46,365 bases of DNA, taken from contig NZ_HE978516.1 in NCBI RefSeq assembly GCF_000311725.1, positions 1 to 46,365 of the forward strand. The letters are read 5' to 3'. The stretch comes from Robertmurraya massiliosenegalensis JC6 (GTDB lineage Bacteria > Bacillota > Bacilli > Bacillales > Cytobacillaceae). Shown here one piece after another: positions 26,463 through 36,057 of this stretch; positions within the stretch are counted from its first letter, which is position 1; each line of letters begins with the position of its first letter. Made by a program: the position numbers and the translations under genes. Below the pieces are notes generated by a model. That model did no database searches. It saw only the letters and a list, made by a program, of their open reading frames with translations, and was not told the DNA's origin.

Positions 26463-27296
26463 TTAAGCTCCTAATACATAAAACACGTAGCGGCTCATGC
26501 CTTCAGCGAACAGAAGGACAGCCAGTGCCACATAAGCAAGTGAGAACGATACTTTTTGCTGCTTTGCCACGGAAAGATATCCTAGGAATGCTACACCTAC
26601 TACTTCAATTATCCAACGAATTGCTACCGTTGTTTGGTAATCTGCTAGCGAGGCTAACGCATTCGTTCCTTCAATCATATTAACCTCTGGCATCACGGAA
26701 CCAAATAAGGCGACACCCACTAATTGAAGGGCAATCCCTCCTAACGAAATATAGAAAGCCGTTTTGATTAAACTTTGTGCCTTTTCCTTTAATACTGGTG
26801 CTAGTAAGCTGACAACGAGAACCGGTCCTAGAACGAGAGCCGTTCCATAAAACGATGTAAATGTATTGACGGAATTCCAACCGCTGACTAAAGAATTCGA
26901 ATAAATCATTGCCATACAATAAATATCGACTAAACCGATGAGCGCTGATACAATCAATAACCATTGATTAACTTTCTTCTGCACAAGTGCCAGACCAGCT
27001 GTGACACAGGCAGCTCCTATAAATAATCCTGTCACCAAAATCTCACGACTCATCCAAGAAGAACCGAGGTTGCGAATCGAATTTAAAGCATGTGACGGTG
27101 TTCCTAAGTGAGCGAAGGAAGCGATTAATCCAATCAACGATAATGCTGCAATGACGATTAATGGGATTCGCATCGCTTTAAATCCTGTTTCTTCGCCTAA
27201 TTTATTTATTCCTTTATAGAAAATCGCTAGTGTCAATATTCCACCGATGGCGATTTGCACACAAACTGTAAAGATTAACAATGCCCATTCATGCAT
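26463..27296 (-). CDS. dmsC: DmsC-type membrane anchor of molybdoenzyme 2
   Basis: A 277-residue eight-helix DmsC protein, near identical to copies 1 and 3. It differs from copy 1 only at residues 38 (Ala to Gly) and 179 (Ile to Thr), and from copy 3 at three places. Copies 2 and 3 also share the region with the ribosome binding site just before the ATG (AGGAGTGATCAAAG). It takes electrons from menaquinol for DmsB2. It is the last gene of operon 2, 19 bp after dmsB2, and is followed by a hairpin. Confidence 0.9.
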   Translation of the reverse strand: MHEWALLIFTVCVQIAIGGILTLAIFYKGINKLGEETGFKAMRIPLIVIAALSLIGLIASFAHLGTPSHALNSIRNLGSSWMSREILVTGLFIGAACVTAGLALVQKKVNQWLLIVSALIGLVDIYCMAMIYSNSLVSGWNSVNTFTSFYGTALVLGPVLVVSLLAPVLKEKAQSLIKTAFYISLGGIALQLVGVALFGSVMPEVNMIEGTNALASLADYQTTVAIRWIIEVVGVAFLGYLSVAKQQKVSFSLAYVALAVLLFAEGMSRYVFYVLGA

Positions 27297-27315
27297 CTTT
27301 GATCACTCCTTTAAT

Positions 27316-27894
27316 TTAAATTGCCGCATCTTTATGTGCATTAATCACAAGATTTGGCTTTGTTATATTCGATGAAGGAATTCCCTTAATATCTGCATTT
27401 TTTCCATATTTTTTGCGGAGCTCGTCAATTGGACCAAAATCAATTGCGCGCATAATACAAGCGGCAACGCAAGCTGGCTTTTCTCCTGCTTCACGAAGAT
27501 CCAAACATGTATCACATTTTGTCATATGTCCTAATTCTTCATTAAACTGTGGTGCGCCATATGGACAGTTCCATTCACAATAACGACAACCAATACATTT
27601 TTCACTATCAACTAGAACAACGCCGTCTTCTTCACGTTTATGCATCGCCGTCGTTGGACAACCTTGTACGCAACCTGGCTCATCACAATGATTACAAGAT
27701 AAAGAGATATTAAATGCAGCAACATTATTGATCCATGCTCCATCCATGTCCTTTGTAAACTCTCCAGATTCCTCTACATAGACGCGACGAAAATTGATTC
27801 CGACTGCATTATCATTTTTGTCTTTACAAGCGATCGCACAGGCGTTACATCCGTTACATCTTGCTTGATTAATATAAAATCCCATTTGTACCAT
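27316..27894 (-). CDS. dmsB: DmsB-type four-cluster ferredoxin subunit of molybdoenzyme 2
   Basis: A 192-residue protein with four Cys groups: CNGCNACAIACK, CNHCDEPGCVQGCP, CIGCRYCEWNCPYGAP and CDTCLDLREAGEKPACVAAC. This gives the same four [4Fe-4S] relay as DmsB1. Its sequence is clearly diverged from DmsB1 although the neighbouring anchors are near identical. GGGGAGGG lies before the ATG. It sits 14 bp after dmsA2 and 19 bp before dmsC2. Confidence 0.93.
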   Translation of the reverse strand: MVQMGFYINQARCNGCNACAIACKDKNDNAVGINFRRVYVEESGEFTKDMDGAWINNVAAFNISLSCNHCDEPGCVQGCPTTAMHKREEDGVVLVDSEKCIGCRYCEWNCPYGAPQFNEELGHMTKCDTCLDLREAGEKPACVAACIMRAIDFGPIDELRKKYGKNADIKGIPSSNITKPNLVINAHKDAAI

Positions 27895-27908
27895 TTTCTA
27901 TCCCTCCC

Positions 27909-30305
27909 CTAAGCTTTTTTAACTTCTGCTAGATTAGTATGTTGAGGATTACAATGGAACGGTGAAGCTTCTAATCCAGTTAACACATTAATGGCTCCAC
28001 GTTTATCAATCCCATTTTGATCCGGATTAAACCATCCACCTTGAGGAACACAAACGACACCAGGCATAACTCTGCTTGAAACCTTGGCTGGCAATTCAAT
28101 CGTGCCACGCTCATTAAACGCCTGAACTTTATCTCCATCTTTAATCTTTCTTTCTTTTGCATCAATTGGATTAATCCATAGCTCTTGGGTTTGAACCTCT
28201 TCCATCCAATCGCTTGTATCCCATGTTGAATGACAACGTCTTTTCACATGCCAACCGAAAATTTGCAACGGATATTTGGATGTTAATTCACTTTCAGGAC
28301 CTTCATTAACAGCAACATGCTTTGGTATCGCTGGAATATCCTCAGGTCGATTCATATCCCAGAGAGCCTTTGAAAATAGTTCAATTTTCCCTGATGGAGT
28401 ACTAAAAGGAACATTCGCCGGATCTTCAATTTGTTCTTTGAATTTCACCACAGTAATTTCCTTGAATTTATGAACGCCGTTCTTCTGCATTTCTTGAAAG
28501 GATGGGAAGGTTGGATCATTCTTTTTCGATTCCTCTATCATCCATTTAACCCAATCATCTTGAGTTTTTCCTTCGGTAAATTCCTTTTCAATGCCAAGTT
28601 CTTTCGCAAGCTTTGCCATCCATTCATATTCAGTTAATGAACCATATAGTGGTTCTACTACCTTTTGAGATAAGAACATATGCTGACCATAGCTCCATGG
28701 ACCGACAACATCATTTTGCTCAAAGAATGTACAAGTTGGTAAAATAATATCAGAGTACTTTGCAGATGGCGTCATATAGATATCTGATGTCACGATGAAT
28801 TCACATAAAGTTTCATCCTTTAAAATCTCTGTTGTTTTATTAATATCTGAATGCTGATTGACTAAACAATTTCCTGCCATATTAAAAATCATTTTAATAT
28901 TCGAAGGTAATGTTTCTCCTTCTTCCAGACCAACTACTCCATCTTCTACTCCCATTTCAGTACCACGAACGATTGCATCTGTATATTTAAACACAGGGAT
29001 TGAAATGCCTAGTGGATTTTCCGGAATAGGGAAACCTTGAAATTTTGCTATACCAGGCGCATTTGGACCTGCCCAACCTCCGCTTATGCCAATGTTTCCA
29101 GTTAATGCTGCAATCATAGAACTCGCACGTGACATTTGCTCCCCGTTCATATGACGATTAATTCCATTTCCTTGAATCCATGCCATCGGCTTAGTTAACG
29201 CCACTTCACGTGCTAGTTGGATAATTCTGTTTGCTGGTAGGCCTGTAATTTTTGCAGCCCATTGTGGTGTTTTAGGCGTCTTGTCTTTTTCTCCTAGCAC
29301 ATAGCTATAATAGGATTCTCCAGCTGGTACTCCTTCAGGCATGTGATTTTCATCATGTCCTAGGCAATATTTATCAAGAAAGTCTTTATCATGTAGATTC
29401 TCTGTAAACATGACATAGGCCATTGCTGCAATTAGGGCATTATCTGTTCCCGGTTTGATCGGGAACCAATCATCGGCAAGTGCCACATTGGTATCTGTCT
29501 TTCTTGGATCCAATGTATAGATTTTTGCTCCTTTTTCTTTTGCCATTCTTAAATACATGTTCATATGACCAAATATTGTTTCTGCAGGGTTCATCCCGTG
29601 TAGAATAATCAATTTCGAATCTAATAAAGTATTACAACTACTTCCAGCCGCAGTTTCCCCAAATGTATACGGTGTCGCAGCCAAGTGCTGTCCAGAGCTA
29701 TAGTTGGAATAACGACCTAGAAAGCCTCCATCTAATGCAAGCACCCTTTGTATAACAGTATCTCCACTTCCAACCGTACCCGATTGACCTGTTGCATAGA
29801 GACTGAATCGTGAAGCTGGACCATACTTTTGCTTAATGCGATTATTTTCTTCAGCAATGATTTTAATCGCTTCATCCCAAGAAATTTCTTCAAATTTGCC
29901 TTCGCCACGTTTCCCAACGCGTTTTAATGGCTTTTGTATACGGTCTGGTGAATAGACGTGTCTTCTGTATCCTCTTCCTCGAACACAGGCACGAATTTGT
30001 GGATATTGTTCATTATCTGCATTTTCATCCCGAGGATCGTCGTCTGTGCTTATCCGCACAATTTGTCCATCCTTAATATGAGCCTTAATTAAACATTTCC
30101 CACCACAATTGAGCGTGCTGCATGTAGGAATAATGATTTCTTCCGCACTACCCTCAACTGTATCTGCACTGACCTTTTGAACAAGCTTATTTGATACGGT
30201 AACTCCACCTACTAAAGCTGGTACTGTGATAGCGCCAGACCATTTTAGAAAAGAACGACGCTTCATTTTTTTATTCGTTAAGCTATTCATTAAGTTCTCA
30301 TCCAT
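27909..30305 (-). CDS. dmsA: DmsA-type molybdopterin oxidoreductase catalytic subunit 2
   Basis: A 798-residue paralogue of DmsA1 with the same domain order. The Tat motif is KRRSFLKW near residue 16. The cluster Cys are in CSTLNCGGKC and RACVRGRG. The Mo-ligand Ser is in SNYSSGQ (about residue 200), and the C-terminal domain has GDKVQAFNERGTI. The ATG at 30305 is preferred to the TTG at 30311 because AAGGAGGG lies 8 bp upstream of it. It overlaps the end of torD2 by 8 bp (ATGGATGA), so the two are coupled. Substrate unknown; most likely another S-, N- or metalloid oxide. Confidence 0.93.
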   Translation of the reverse strand: MDENLMNSLTNKKMKRRSFLKWSGAITVPALVGGVTVSNKLVQKVSADTVEGSAEEIIIPTCSTLNCGGKCLIKAHIKDGQIVRISTDDDPRDENADNEQYPQIRACVRGRGYRRHVYSPDRIQKPLKRVGKRGEGKFEEISWDEAIKIIAEENNRIKQKYGPASRFSLYATGQSGTVGSGDTVIQRVLALDGGFLGRYSNYSSGQHLAATPYTFGETAAGSSCNTLLDSKLIILHGMNPAETIFGHMNMYLRMAKEKGAKIYTLDPRKTDTNVALADDWFPIKPGTDNALIAAMAYVMFTENLHDKDFLDKYCLGHDENHMPEGVPAGESYYSYVLGEKDKTPKTPQWAAKITGLPANRIIQLAREVALTKPMAWIQGNGINRHMNGEQMSRASSMIAALTGNIGISGGWAGPNAPGIAKFQGFPIPENPLGISIPVFKYTDAIVRGTEMGVEDGVVGLEEGETLPSNIKMIFNMAGNCLVNQHSDINKTTEILKDETLCEFIVTSDIYMTPSAKYSDIILPTCTFFEQNDVVGPWSYGQHMFLSQKVVEPLYGSLTEYEWMAKLAKELGIEKEFTEGKTQDDWVKWMIEESKKNDPTFPSFQEMQKNGVHKFKEITVVKFKEQIEDPANVPFSTPSGKIELFSKALWDMNRPEDIPAIPKHVAVNEGPESELTSKYPLQIFGWHVKRRCHSTWDTSDWMEEVQTQELWINPIDAKERKIKDGDKVQAFNERGTIELPAKVSSRVMPGVVCVPQGGWFNPDQNGIDKRGAINVLTGLEASPFHCNPQHTNLAEVKKA

Positions 30306-30987
30306 TTTCAATACCCTCCTTAAGTTCTTTTATATATTCATAGTCTTCAGAAATAAATGTTTGTAACAAGGTGGCAATCCCTTTGTAAAAATCACTTGTT
30401 CCAGATGACTGAATATCCTTAACAAATGCCGGAATCCATCGATGTAAGTGTTCTTTATGTAGCCACATCTGGCTATAAATACCACGTACATAGTCTTCCT
30501 TTTGTCCTGATTCGATTGCTGTAACCGTATGGTTTATTAAAAAGCGGATAAACTCTAATTCAATCGCAATATGATCTTCTGGTTGTGTATTTTCTTCAAT
30601 TGAATGGAGATCAAAGCTGGCTAACATTTTTCTTAGTTGAAATACCGGCTCTCCGAACATAGACCGATCTTTCGTTACATAAACGGATTCCCATGGTGGT
30701 GCTGGAATTTTTCCTTGCTCATTTAAAATATAGAATGTAGCTAGATAGGCCTCCTTTTCTTTCCGTTCGATCTCTTTCATATTTCCGATTCGTAGAGTTT
30801 GAAAAAAATTTTTTAGATCCTCATTATTTGCCGAAATGAGATCCATGAACTCTGTTGTAAAATGTTCTCTCCAGTTACACAGCGTTTCCAAACTCAACGG
30901 TTCTTGTAATGAAAGGTTTAAAAAAGAGTAAATGGCTTCTCTTTCTTTACTAATGGAAAGAAATTCTTTATCAATTAATAGTTGCAT
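30298..30987 (-). CDS. TorD/DmsD-type chaperone 2
   Basis: 229 residues, helical, with TorD marks IPAPPWESVYVTKD (about 107-120) and QPEDHIAIELEFIRFL. It should bind the Tat signal of DmsA2. I place the start at the ATG at 30987 because GGGGGGA lies 6 bp upstream; a longer version from 31020 lacks a site. It overlaps dmsA2 by 8 bp. It is the first gene of operon 2 and follows the shared regulatory module. Confidence 0.88.
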   Translation of the reverse strand: MQLLIDKEFLSISKEREAIYSFLNLSLQEPLSLETLCNWREHFTTEFMDLISANNEDLKNFFQTLRIGNMKEIERKEKEAYLATFYILNEQGKIPAPPWESVYVTKDRSMFGEPVFQLRKMLASFDLHSIEENTQPEDHIAIELEFIRFLINHTVTAIESGQKEDYVRGIYSQMWLHKEHLHRWIPAFVKDIQSSGTSDFYKGIATLLQTFISEDYEYIKELKEGIENG

Positions 30988-31022
30988 AATTGTCCCCCCT
31001 ATCATAAAAATAAAATGCATGT

Positions 31023-31154
31023 TGTGAAATAGATCACATTATTTATTTCATCTTCATTATAGAATTGAGGGATTGCAATTCATACGTATTACGTATACAA
31101 AAATAAACGTTGAATTTTGTTTGCGGTGACCAATCATTTTTTACAAACCTGTGA
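31023..31154 (-). promoter_or_regulatory. Operon 2 promoter and shared regulatory module
   Basis: Read leftward: distal block CCAATCATTTTTTACAAAC..TGTGA (31130-31154; -81 to -105); palindrome ATACG-TATTA-CGTAT (31082-31096, centre -40); -10 TATAAT (31056-31061); FNR-type box TGTGA-AATAGA-TCACA (31023-31038, +12 to +27). The box is a perfect match to TGTGA-N6-TCACA. Spacing is identical to the modules before operons 1 and 3. Confidence 0.78.
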
Positions 31155-31186
31155 AGGTAATAACTGGAGAAGAATGAGGAATTTTT

Positions 31187-31230
31187 CAAAAAAAAGAAGA
31201 AAGGAATGGTACACACATCCCTTTCTTCTT
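31187..31230 (-). terminator. Terminator of respiratory operon 3
   Basis: Perfect 11-bp arms AAGAAGAAAGG / CCTTTCTTCTT (31194-31204, 31220-31230), followed on the minus strand by TTTTTT. It starts just after the dmsC3 stop. Confidence 0.9.
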
Positions 31231-31234
31231 ACAT

Positions 31235-32068
31235 TTAAGCTCCTAATACATAAAACACATAGCGACTCATGCCTTCAGCGAACAGAAGGACAGCCAGTGC
31301 CACATAAGCAAGAGAGAACGATACTTTTTGCTGCTTTGCTACGGAAAGATATCCTAGGAATGCTACACCTACTACTTCAATAATCCAACGAATTGCTACC
31401 GTTGTTTGGTAATCTGCTAGCGAGGCTAACGCATTCGTTCCTTCAATCATATTATCCTCTGGCATCACGGAACCAAATAAGGCGACACCCACTAATTGAA
31501 GGGCAATCCCTCCTAACGAAATATAGAAGGCCGTTTTGATTAAACTTTGAGCCTTTTCCTTTAGTACTGGGGCAAGTAAGCTGACAACGAGAACCGGTCC
31601 TAGAACGAGGGCCGTTCCATAAAACGATGTAAACGTATTGACGGAATTCCAACCGCTGACTAAAGAATTCGAATAAATCATTGCCATACAGTAAATATCG
31701 ACTAAACCGATGAGTACTGATACAATCAATAACCATTGATTAACTTTCTTTTGCACAAGTGCCAGACCAGCTGTGACACAGGCAGCTCCAATAAATAATC
31801 CTGTCACCAATATTTCTCGACTCATCCAAGAAGAACCGAGGTTGCGAATCGAATTTAAAGCATGTGACGGCGTTCCTAAGTGAGCGAATGAAGCGATTAA
31901 ACCAATCAACGACAATGCTGCAATGACGATTAATGGAATTCGCATCGCTTTAAATGCTGTTTCTTCGCCTAATTTATTTATTCCTTTATAGAAAATCGCT
32001 AGTGTCAAAATTCCACCGATGGCGATTTGCACACAAACTGTAAAGATTAACAATGCCCATTCATGCAT
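31235..32068 (-). CDS. dmsC: DmsC-type membrane anchor of molybdoenzyme 3
   Basis: The third near-identical 277-residue, eight-helix anchor. It differs from copy 1 at residues 118 (Ala to Val), 179 (Ile to Thr) and 205 (Val to Asp). The Asp at 205 is in a predicted loop near MPE-NMIEG. It follows dmsB3 after an unusually long 84-bp gap, and ends at a strong terminator. It is predicted to be the menaquinol-oxidising subunit for the third reductase. Confidence 0.9.
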   Translation of the reverse strand: MHEWALLIFTVCVQIAIGGILTLAIFYKGINKLGEETAFKAMRIPLIVIAALSLIGLIASFAHLGTPSHALNSIRNLGSSWMSREILVTGLFIGAACVTAGLALVQKKVNQWLLIVSVLIGLVDIYCMAMIYSNSLVSGWNSVNTFTSFYGTALVLGPVLVVSLLAPVLKEKAQSLIKTAFYISLGGIALQLVGVALFGSVMPEDNMIEGTNALASLADYQTTVAIRWIIEVVGVAFLGYLSVAKQQKVSFSLAYVALAVLLFAEGMSRYVFYVLGA

Positions 32069-32152
32069 CTTTGATCACTCCTCTTTCAAAGCTTCTTATA
32101 TTTTCAAATTCAGACAAATGCCTCATTTCTCATCACTAGCTCTGATCCCTGA

Positions 32153-32689
32153 TTAAGCATTAATGATAAGATTCGGCTTCGTAATCGAAGATGATGGAAT
32201 TCCCTTAATATCTGCATTGCTGCCATATTTTTTACGTAATTCGTCAATGGGTCCAAATTCAATGGCGCGCATAATGCAAGACGAAACACACACAGGATCT
32301 TCCCCTTTTTCTCGTAAATCAAGACATGTATCACATTTTGTCATTTTTCCAAGTTCTTCACTGAATTGCGGAGCTCCATATGGACAATTCCAGACACAGT
32401 ATTTACACCCTATGCATTTATCATGGTCAACTAACACCACTCCATCTTCAGATCGCTTATACATTGCTCCTGTTGGACACCCTTGTACACAGCCTGGTTC
32501 AGTACAATGATTACAGGAGATGGATACATGTGTGAAAGATGGTTTCGGAAATGTTCCTTCCTCAAAATCATACACTCTACGAAAATTCCGTCCTACTTCT
32601 AAATCATTTTTATCCTTACATGCTACCGTACACGTTTTGCATCCCACACATTCAGCAACATTTATATAAAAACCTAATTGAGTCATCAT
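32153..32689 (-). CDS. dmsB: DmsB-type four-cluster ferredoxin subunit of molybdoenzyme 3
   Basis: A 178-residue protein with the four Cys groups intact: CVGCKTCTVACK, CNHCTEPGCVQGCP, CIGCKYCVWNCPYGAP and CDTCLDLREKGEDPVCVSSC. It is shorter than DmsB1 and DmsB2: the paralogues continue after INAH or IGAH, but here the reading frame stops after LIINA. All cluster ligands are present, so it should be functional. AAGGAGGG lies before the ATG. The 84-bp gap after it has no gene. Confidence 0.9.
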   Translation of the reverse strand: MMTQLGFYINVAECVGCKTCTVACKDKNDLEVGRNFRRVYDFEEGTFPKPSFTHVSISCNHCTEPGCVQGCPTGAMYKRSEDGVVLVDHDKCIGCKYCVWNCPYGAPQFSEELGKMTKCDTCLDLREKGEDPVCVSSCIMRAIEFGPIDELRKKYGSNADIKGIPSSSITKPNLIINA

Positions 32690-32705
32690 TCATTCCCTCC
32701 TTCTT

Positions 32706-35282
32706 CTAAAACTTGATAATTCGCTGCTCCCACTTTACATCCTCTTCTAAAGGCTCGCCATTCCATTTTTCTACATTACAATGTGCTGAGTTAAATCCTG
32801 AAGAGCCAAGTCCTTTTGGGATGTGCGCAACAAATAAGTTGTCTGCTCCCGCACGATCAATACCCGTTTTCTCATCAATATCGACCCACGCACCATGAGG
32901 TAAACCAATTGTTCCAGGAATAATACCTTCTGTAATTTTTGCTGGACGCAGAGATTTTCCATATTCATTTGACATTAATACCGTATCCCCATCCTTTATG
33001 CCCATTTCCTTCGCATCTTTTTGACTAATATATACAGGATTTGGCCATGCCTCACGCAACTGTGGAACATTATCAAATGTACTGTGTGAGCGTCTTAAAT
33101 AATGTGGATTAATCACTTGATAAGGATATTTTCCTTTTTTCTTCGTTTTCCAATCTTCAAAAGTGGTTTCATAGCCATGAACTTTTTCCTCATATTTAGG
33201 AATTGGAGCAATTTCAGAGTATGCTTTTTTTGATAACTCATTAATCGCTTTACAATAAATTTCAAATTTCCCACTTTCACTTGATACAGGATGGCCCTCG
33301 GGATCATCAATAAAATCCTTATAGGCAATAAAGCCAAAATTATCACCTGATTTTCTCGGGATCTGATAAATTCCTTGATCAACAAATTCTTTTAGAGGAA
33401 TTCTTCCTTGTTGCGGAGTACCTTCAACTCCCCACTCTTTTATATCATTCGCAGTAATCGTACATAATGGTTCATAATCAACCCCATTTTCTTTTACGAC
33501 CATGCTCCCAGCAAGTTGATTGAAATATTGTTGTTTCTCAGATAATGGGAATACTTTCTTAGGGTCTTTTCCAAGTGCTTTCAATAAACCTTCAGCAATT
33601 TCTTGATCTGTTTTCGATTCATATAGCGGCTCAATAATTTTTGACCAAGTAATGAGAATTTCACGATTACCGCCTTTTACTGCACCTTCTGTTTCCCATT
33701 GCGTTGCGACTGGTAATACAATATCTGCATATTTCGCATTTGTTGTAAGTGCATAGGCATTCGTTACTACAAACTCAACCTTACGATGAGCTTCAATTCC
33801 TTTGGCAATATTACTTCTTGTTTGTAATGTGTTGTTATAATTGTGATAAATGAATTGAATATTGGCCTTTCTTTCTCCCTCATAACGTTGAAGGAATTTA
33901 CCATCTAATACAGCATCCCAAATTTCATTTTCATTGATCATATTATCAACGGCATTAGGTACCCGTTCAGTTCCAGCTCCTCCAGAGGTTAAAAGCATTG
34001 GTCCCATATTTCCTGCGTATTCCCAACAGCTGACACCTGTCATATTCCCAGAACTCCCCATGTGTCCCGTCATCATACCGAGAGTTGAAAATGCTTGAAC
34101 CCAACCCTCGCCATTGCTAATTCGAGCAGGTGCCCATGCTGTTAGTAATGACACGCGCTCAGTACCCCCAATGTCTCTTGCCAATTCACGGATTTTACTC
34201 GGTTCTACACCACAGATTTCCGATGCCCATTCAGGCGTTTTAGGTTGGCCATCATATGTTCCGAGAAGATAATCTTTAAAATTATCCTTTGGATCGGCAC
34301 CTTCTGGCATATGCTCCTTATCAAATCCTATCGTGTATTTATTTAAGAAATCCCATTTCACAAGCGGATTCGTTACTGGATGATCTTCGTCTAGCAATGT
34401 ATACATCATCCCAAATGCCAATGCATCATCTGTTCCCGGCCTAATCGGGACCCAATCTGCATCAAAAACATTTGCGGAATCCGTATACATTGGATCGATG
34501 GAAATAAAACGCGCTCCTGCTTTCTTTGCTTGAAGATAATTGTATGTCACACTTCCCATTGTGCTCCAAGCTGGATTCGCTCCCCAAAGAACAATTAATT
34601 GTGAATTGCGCAGATCAAGACGATCGTTTATTCCGTTGACAGCTAACCCTTCGCCAACACCCATATTTTCGTAGATCCATCTCCATGCCCCCCATGAAGA
34701 ACTACCATAGCATGCAGAATATCCACCCACTTCAGACATGACATTCGTAATATTGATGTCTCCTCCTGTTACAAGGATCGACTCATTCCCATACTTCTCT
34801 GTAATTCGTTTCGTTTCTGCTGCAATTAACTCTAAAGCTTCATCCCAAGAAATCCGGACCCATTGATCATTTCCCCGAAGTTCCTTCTTGCCGCCACCTG
34901 GCTCCCAATTCTTTCTTTTCATTGGGTATTTTAAACGATCAGCATTAAATACTTGTTTTCGCTGAGAGCGCCCTCTTAAACATCCTCGTTGCTGTGGATA
35001 ATCCGGACTATCTGGATGGGTATCATCCGTTTTTTGCCGAACAACAACTCCATCCTTAATTAGCACCTTGTTCAAGCAACGACTCCCACAGTTATGCCAG
35101 CAAGCTGCGGTTTTCCAAATTCCCTCACCATCGCTGTCCTCTATACCAATGCTTGCATCTGCTTTCGCTATTAGACCCCGGCTTACCGGAATAGTAGCAG
35201 TAGCGGCAATGGCAGAAGACCAACCAATGAAAGATCTTCTAGACATTTTAAATTCATTTGCTTTTTTTAATAGGTCAAACAT
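32706..35282 (-). CDS. dmsA: Tat-exported molybdopterin oxidoreductase catalytic subunit 3
   Basis: An 858-residue enzyme from a different branch than DmsA1 and DmsA2. The Tat motif is SRRSFIGW (about 14-21). The cluster Cys are in ACWHNCGSRC and RGCLRGR. The Mo-ligand Ser is in CYGSSSWGAW (about residue 195-205), where DmsA1 and DmsA2 have SYSSAQ or NYSSGQ. Insertions around 125-140 (WEPGGGKKELRGNDQW) make it longer. The C-terminal domain includes GDTVLMSNEYGKS. It is likely to use a different oxidised substrate from the other two. It lies between torD3 and dmsB3 (16-bp gap). Confidence 0.92.
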   Translation of the reverse strand: MFDLLKKANEFKMSRRSFIGWSSAIAATATIPVSRGLIAKADASIGIEDSDGEGIWKTAACWHNCGSRCLNKVLIKDGVVVRQKTDDTHPDSPDYPQQRGCLRGRSQRKQVFNADRLKYPMKRKNWEPGGGKKELRGNDQWVRISWDEALELIAAETKRITEKYGNESILVTGGDINITNVMSEVGGYSACYGSSSWGAWRWIYENMGVGEGLAVNGINDRLDLRNSQLIVLWGANPAWSTMGSVTYNYLQAKKAGARFISIDPMYTDSANVFDADWVPIRPGTDDALAFGMMYTLLDEDHPVTNPLVKWDFLNKYTIGFDKEHMPEGADPKDNFKDYLLGTYDGQPKTPEWASEICGVEPSKIRELARDIGGTERVSLLTAWAPARISNGEGWVQAFSTLGMMTGHMGSSGNMTGVSCWEYAGNMGPMLLTSGGAGTERVPNAVDNMINENEIWDAVLDGKFLQRYEGERKANIQFIYHNYNNTLQTRSNIAKGIEAHRKVEFVVTNAYALTTNAKYADIVLPVATQWETEGAVKGGNREILITWSKIIEPLYESKTDQEIAEGLLKALGKDPKKVFPLSEKQQYFNQLAGSMVVKENGVDYEPLCTITANDIKEWGVEGTPQQGRIPLKEFVDQGIYQIPRKSGDNFGFIAYKDFIDDPEGHPVSSESGKFEIYCKAINELSKKAYSEIAPIPKYEEKVHGYETTFEDWKTKKKGKYPYQVINPHYLRRSHSTFDNVPQLREAWPNPVYISQKDAKEMGIKDGDTVLMSNEYGKSLRPAKITEGIIPGTIGLPHGAWVDIDEKTGIDRAGADNLFVAHIPKGLGSSGFNSAHCNVEKWNGEPLEEDVKWEQRIIKF

Positions 35283-35339
35283 CGTGATCTCAATCTCCTT
35301 CCGTGCTTTTCTTTTTTGTGAAATTCATCACATAAATAG

Positions 35340-36056
35340 TTATGTTTGAACTTCATTTGGTGTAATTTCTATATTCAATAGTTCTTTAAGAACTGCTGAA
35401 TCCACGGTTAAATAGTGCATCAAAATTTTAGCTAATCCTCGATAAAATGGAGTCTCTGCATTTGCAATCATCTTTTCACAAAATGCTGATGCGAATTTCA
35501 TTAAATGCTCATGCAAAAATTCTTCTTGAGCTTGTAACAAGTATGTCACTTCATGCAATTGCTCTTCTTTTGTCGATTCGATCGTTAATTTGTTTAAATG
35601 GTAAATAAAATCGAGTTCTAATCCAATATGGTCCTCTGCTTCTACATGTTGCTTTGTCATTTCAAACCCAAATTTTTCATACATTTTCCGAACACTGATC
35701 GTACAATTTTGAAAAAGCATAGGTTCTTTTTGAACATAGATCGATTCCCAAGGTGGTACTGGTAACTCAAATGGTCCAATCAACATTCTTGTATAATCCC
35801 AGTGCAAATCATCAAAATCTTGTTGATTAAAAAGCACATCATATTCTTGAAAATATGCCTTTAACTCTTTAACACCTTCTAAAATCCCTTCAGAATCTCC
35901 AGCAAAAGGAAATTGTTCAACCATTTTATGTTGAATAAAGATCTTCAAATATTCTTGTCTAGGTTCTTCAATAAAAAATCTTCTTAACACGTCATATGCA
36001 TACTCTCTTCCATAGAGAATATTTGTTAAACTAGACAAATCAATCTTTGTATTCAC
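35340..36056 (-). CDS. TorD/DmsD-type chaperone 3
   Basis: About 238 residues, helical, with the family marks LPVPPWESIYVQKE and VEAEDHIGLELDFIYHL. It should handle DmsA3. A GTG at 36056 is the likely start because AAAGGAGG lies 8 bp upstream; a longer version from 36086 would overlap the radical SAM gene by 29 bp. With this start, only one base separates it from the stop of that gene. It is diverged from the other two chaperones, in line with a dedicated chaperone for each enzyme. Confidence 0.87.
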   Translation of the reverse strand: MNTKIDLSSLTNILYGREYAYDVLRRFFIEEPRQEYLKIFIQHKMVEQFPFAGDSEGILEGVKELKAYFQEYDVLFNQQDFDDLHWDYTRMLIGPFELPVPPWESIYVQKEPMLFQNCTISVRKMYEKFGFEMTKQHVEAEDHIGLELDFIYHLNKLTIESTKEEQLHEVTYLLQAQEEFLHEHLMKFASAFCEKMIANAETPFYRGLAKILMHYLTVDSAVLKELLNIEITPNEVQT

Positions 36057-36057
36057 T

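Noticed and set aside
21556-32068. The three dmsC copies as an assembly artefact
   Set aside because: Each copy has distinct silent and coding differences and different flanks, terminators and neighbours, which an artificial duplication would not give. Long reads would still be a useful check.
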